This document shows positions 7,101 through 8,330 of a stretch of 8,330 nt of DNA, in pieces; position 1 is the stretch's first letter, and each line of letters begins with the position of its first letter. The DNA is from Christensenella sp. UBA6420. Its GTDB lineage: Bacteria; Bacillota; Clostridia; Christensenellales; DTU072. Both the position numbers and the translations under genes were made by a program. The notes under the pieces were generated by a model that ran no database searches, was not told the DNA's origin, and worked only from the letters and a program-made list of their open reading frames with translations. The stretch lies in the NCBI GenBank assembly GCA_002439705.1, contig DJPE01000033.1, positions 22,324-30,653 of the forward strand. Direction: 5' to 3'.

Positions 7101-8330
7101 GATACGGTAGTTCCCGCGGGAATCGTCACCGCGTTTAAGGTCTTACCTACGAACGCCCATTTATCCACGTAAGATACTGTTTCGGTTCTGCCGTTGAAAT
7201 CGGCGGCTCCTTCGTCGCTACCGGTGTAAGTAATTATACCCACCTTGCCGTCGTTGAAGACGGCGACTACTTCGTCGTCTCTTACTTCAAAAGATTTTAC
7301 GTTCATAATAACGGCGTTCGGTCTGTCCGCAGACGAATAGTAATTGGTCGACGAATAAGAGTAAAGCCAAGCCGAATTGACCGTGTCGGGGAATTCCGCT
7401 CCGCCGTACATGACGGTGATTTTGTTGTTTGCCATAGTATCCGTATCGGAATACACGGCTCCGCCGTTGACCGCACGCGGGTCCATCGTCGTCACCGAAG
7501 CGGGTATGTAGATATATTTTGCGGTATAGAACCAGAATGCGTTTCCTAATATCGTAGTAATTCCGTCGGATACGGTAATAGAATTCAATATAACTTCATC
7601 GCTCTTCGCGGCAATATCGGTAGTGATGTAAGTTATCATGGTTACCGGCTTTCCGTTATGAACCGCGGGAATAACCACGTCGCGTTCGCCTAACAACGAC
7701 GGTTTGTTCGGGAAACTTACCGTGCAATAATCGTTATATTCCTTATATACGAGACCTTCGGTAGCGTGTAAATACACCGCCGTAAGGTAAACGTCGTGCG
7801 TCGTGCCTGCGGGGATTTCGGTGACGTATTCCGCCTCTCCGTCCTTTACCCAACCTAAGAAGACGTAGTTTTTAGCGGTCGGTTTGAAAGAAGCGACGTT
7901 CACCCTGTCCGTTTCCACGAAATCTCTCGTCGACGGCGATATAGTCCCTATGCCTGCGTCAAAATAAATATAATAGAGAACGAGATATTTTCCGTAAAGG
8001 GTTACGTCTCCGACGGGATTATCGAGTTTGTAAACTCTTTCGGTATATTCCGCGTCCGCATACCAACCCATAGCTCTGTATCCGTCCACTGCGGGCTGTT
8101 CGGGAAGATACCACGTTTTTCCGTTGCTTATTTGCGTGGAATTCATAGTCGGCGCGAAATCGGGCAACACGAAATTAAGCGAGTGCCATTCTTCGAACCT
8201 TGCGTAAAGGGTAATTCCTTCCTTGTAATTTTTGTAGTCTATATATTCTACCTGCGTTCTGAAAGACGAATCTTTGAACCAGCCTAAGAAGTTGTAACCT
8301 TCTTTCGTCGCGTCTTTAAGGGTTATTCTT
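4109..8330 (-). CDS. Giant BspA-type LRR surface protein with InlB-type repeats (N-terminus off window)
   Basis: The frame is open to the right edge, so the true start and any signal peptide lie outside; 1406 residues are visible. A GTG at 8170 is an ordinary internal Val codon, since coding with GW and TLYA motifs continues upstream of it. Visible residues 1-186 hold three InlB-type (Listeria-Bacteroides, Flg_new) repeats marked FLGWF, AMGWY and FLGWV, each closed by a LYA/LYG/LTA strand. From about residue 190 to the end run roughly 30 BspA-type LRR_5 units of 22-24 residues, with the core I-x-x-x-A-F-x-x-C-x-x-L-x-x-V-x-I. Some carry inserts (NPYL and LYxKxKT modules). The C-terminus ends in a final LRR and EGSKSEWSKV...ITYLNK, with no LPXTG, transmembrane or dockerin segment. 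Anchoring must therefore be N-terminal or absent. The family is usually extracellular and linked to adhesion or glycan/protein binding; the ligand is unknown. A terminator follows. Confidence 0.9.
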   Translation of the reverse strand, partial: RITLKDATKEGYNFLGWFKDSSFRTQVEYIDYKNYKEGITLYARFEEWHSLNFVLPDFAPTMNSTQISNGKTWYLPEQPAVDGYRAMGWYADAEYTERVYKLDNPVGDVTLYGKYLVLYYIYFDAGIGTISPSTRDFVETDRVNVASFKPTAKNYVFLGWVKDGEAEYVTEIPAGTTHDVYLTAVYLHATEGLVYKEYNDYCTVSFPNKPSLLGERDVVIPAVHNGKPVTMITYITTDIAAKSDEVILNSITVSDGITTILGNAFWFYTAKYIYIPASVTTMDPRAVNGGAVYSDTDTMANNKITVMYGGAEFPDTVNSAWLYSYSSTNYYSSADRPNAVIMNVKSFEVRDDEVVAVFNDGKVGIITYTGSDEGAADFNGRTETVSYVDKWAFVGKTLNAVTIPAGTTVSAGSFRNTSVASIVVLAGAEIPDGAFCNVTGLTAIDISDDVNVSAWFAECSFENGSIDYTNRATEITAQLPEFALAFKSLYLPEAVRIGSYAFANAQSATSVTFSDNLTSIGMYAFRYVNVSELSFGNELGTIEFGAFYGARSLEMVTFPDSLKEIGKQAFYNAKKLNAVNFGNGALTIGEKAFALDYVVSGDDHVAPENYLTSISLPADLVKVANDAFEYRWAITDITIPVAAHEAVRNVVLPNVTTVKLVGESVGAYALKPTSTNTGNDYFGKLDGSLVFTIAASIKSIAENAFSGAQIRGTIKFEEGSPITAISDYAFRDSGVKVIELPAGLKKIGRGAFSYCGLTSITVPDGMTVGGSAFTGCSLTTVVIGDNVQLDGNAFSDCINLPSVVIGNNAIIGEKAFSGCSALTSVTIGEKAYIDSNAFDGCSNLTSLSIGNNVEYVGGYAFNGCTNLTYTVDGNAKYLGNEVNPYLILVAATDKTITECVINENCEIIFTEAFDSCEQLASVTIPEGIKYIESYAFSGCSALTAIELPNTLTDIGQYAFSSCNGLTNLVIPAGASIGYSAFRSCSNLVSVTFGNGVEIAGSYAFYSCNELTTITVGDGVFVPSGAFDSSKLTTVILSDNVAGVDSKAFTYCANVAYNVYENCNYLGNENNPYLALVSVVDKTVTDITIHEDCKIICDVTVVFKECTNLAMLEIAESNEWFSTLNGILYNKDKTQIIFIPKNIQGEVVIPDSVTSIGADVFYGCASITAITFGPSLTDIDVFNARITDCNSLTTIEVSDENAVYSSQDGMLFDKNKTTLIYVPNNKQGTLNISAETTIGEGALSYSYGISAIEVSEDHAAYSSQGGILYDKEKTQVIRVPRKLQGEVTIADGVTSIAGYTFSGCTEVTSVTVPASVTKISGYSFRECSALTTVTMLGGVTVINNYTLYNCVNLTMVVIPKSVTEIGKSAFYKCTNLTALTYEGSKSEWSKVTNSSSFSSFTITYLNK
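4439..4963 (-). repeat. Three LYxKxKT/QG modules inside the surface-protein gene
   Basis: The encoded pattern G-x-L-[YF]-[ND]-K-x-K-T-x-x-I-x-x-[PV]P-x-x-x-Q-G occurs three times: GILYNKDKT, GMLFDKNKT and GILYDKEKT. The matching codons are 249 and 171 bases apart. The last two are also preceded by IEVSE/IEVSD and YSSQ, so that pair is a 57-residue duplication. Such KT hairpin inserts are familiar in BspA-type proteins. Confidence 0.75.
5040..5715 (-). repeat. Two NPYL modules 187 codons apart in the surface-protein gene
   Basis: KYLGNEVNPYLILV...DKTITECVI (around 5605-5715) and NYLGNENNPYLALV...DKTVTDITI (around 5040-5170) are paralogous inserts between LRR units. The 15-base string TTCGTTACCTAAATA is shared at 5126-5140 and 5687-5701, exactly 561 bases apart, which indicates a larger in-frame duplication. 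Confidence 0.75.
5710..6025 (-). repeat. Block of highly similar consecutive LRR units
   Basis: Five successive 22-23 residue units read GSAFTGC, GNAFSDC, EKAFSGC, SNAFDGC and GYAFNGC, mostly followed by L-x-x-V/L-x-IG-[DNE]. The DNA string CCGATTACTACGG recurs at 5913-5925 and 5979-5991, 66 bases (22 codons) apart. The similarity points to recent tandem duplication or gene conversion. Confidence 0.7.
7772..8329 (-). repeat. Three InlB-type (Flg_new) repeats in the surface-protein gene
   Basis: Repeat A is about 8190-8329, B about 7982-8176 and C about 7772-7975. Each has the family layout: a Y-x-F/A-x-G-W strand followed 20-25 residues later by a T-L-Y-A-like strand (LTA in the third copy). 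Repeat A is cut by the window edge and more copies may precede it. In Listeria InlB the related B-repeat is a beta-grasp spacer; a stalk role here is inferred. Confidence 0.75.

Noticed and set aside
8168..8170. GTG at 8170 as the start of the surface-protein gene
   Set aside because: The frame continues to the window edge with a clear InlB-type repeat (FLGWF and LYARF motifs), and no ribosome site precedes the GTG.

Overview
The window looks like a chromosomal segment of an uncultured gut-type Bacillota (Clostridia). This is inferred from purine-rich ribosome binding sites, compact intergenic gaps, a KDPG aldolase with a C-terminal VOC-like extension, and a giant BspA-type leucine-rich-repeat surface protein carrying InlB-type repeats. 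No rRNA, tRNA, phage, plasmid, IS or CRISPR feature is visible, and the taxon cannot be fixed more closely by reading.

Layout, left to right. (1) Positions 1-106 hold an array of short perfect hairpins with different stem sequences, separated by a constant AACTTCAC(T) linker; it probably continues off the left edge. (2) A minus-strand two-gene operon follows: an integral-membrane PAP2 phosphatase (1690-2655), then a one-base gap to an AMP-forming acyl-CoA/acyl-ACP synthetase-like enzyme (132-1688). A sigma70-type promoter and a strong Shine-Dalgarno precede the phosphatase gene. (3) The divergent intergenic region 2656-3038 is rich in palindromes and a long imperfect hairpin, and ends in a good plus-strand promoter with an operator-like dyad. 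(4) The plus-strand KDPG/KHG aldolase-VOC fusion occupies 3039-4016. (5) A bidirectional terminator lies between convergent genes (4036-4075), with a small GAAA-loop hairpin beside it. (6) A minus-strand gene, 4109 to beyond the right edge, encodes at least 1406 residues of a repeat surface protein: three InlB-type repeats, then about 30 BspA-type LRR units.

Functionally, the PAP2-ligase pair points to lipid or isoprenoid headgroup/acyl metabolism at the membrane. The aldolase suits catabolism of sugar acids (for example uronates). The BspA protein suits extracellular binding. These three units are transcribed separately and nothing shows them to be one pathway. The features that look least described are the hairpin array at the left edge, the palindromic intergenic element at 2708-2960, and the layered internal repeats of the giant surface protein.
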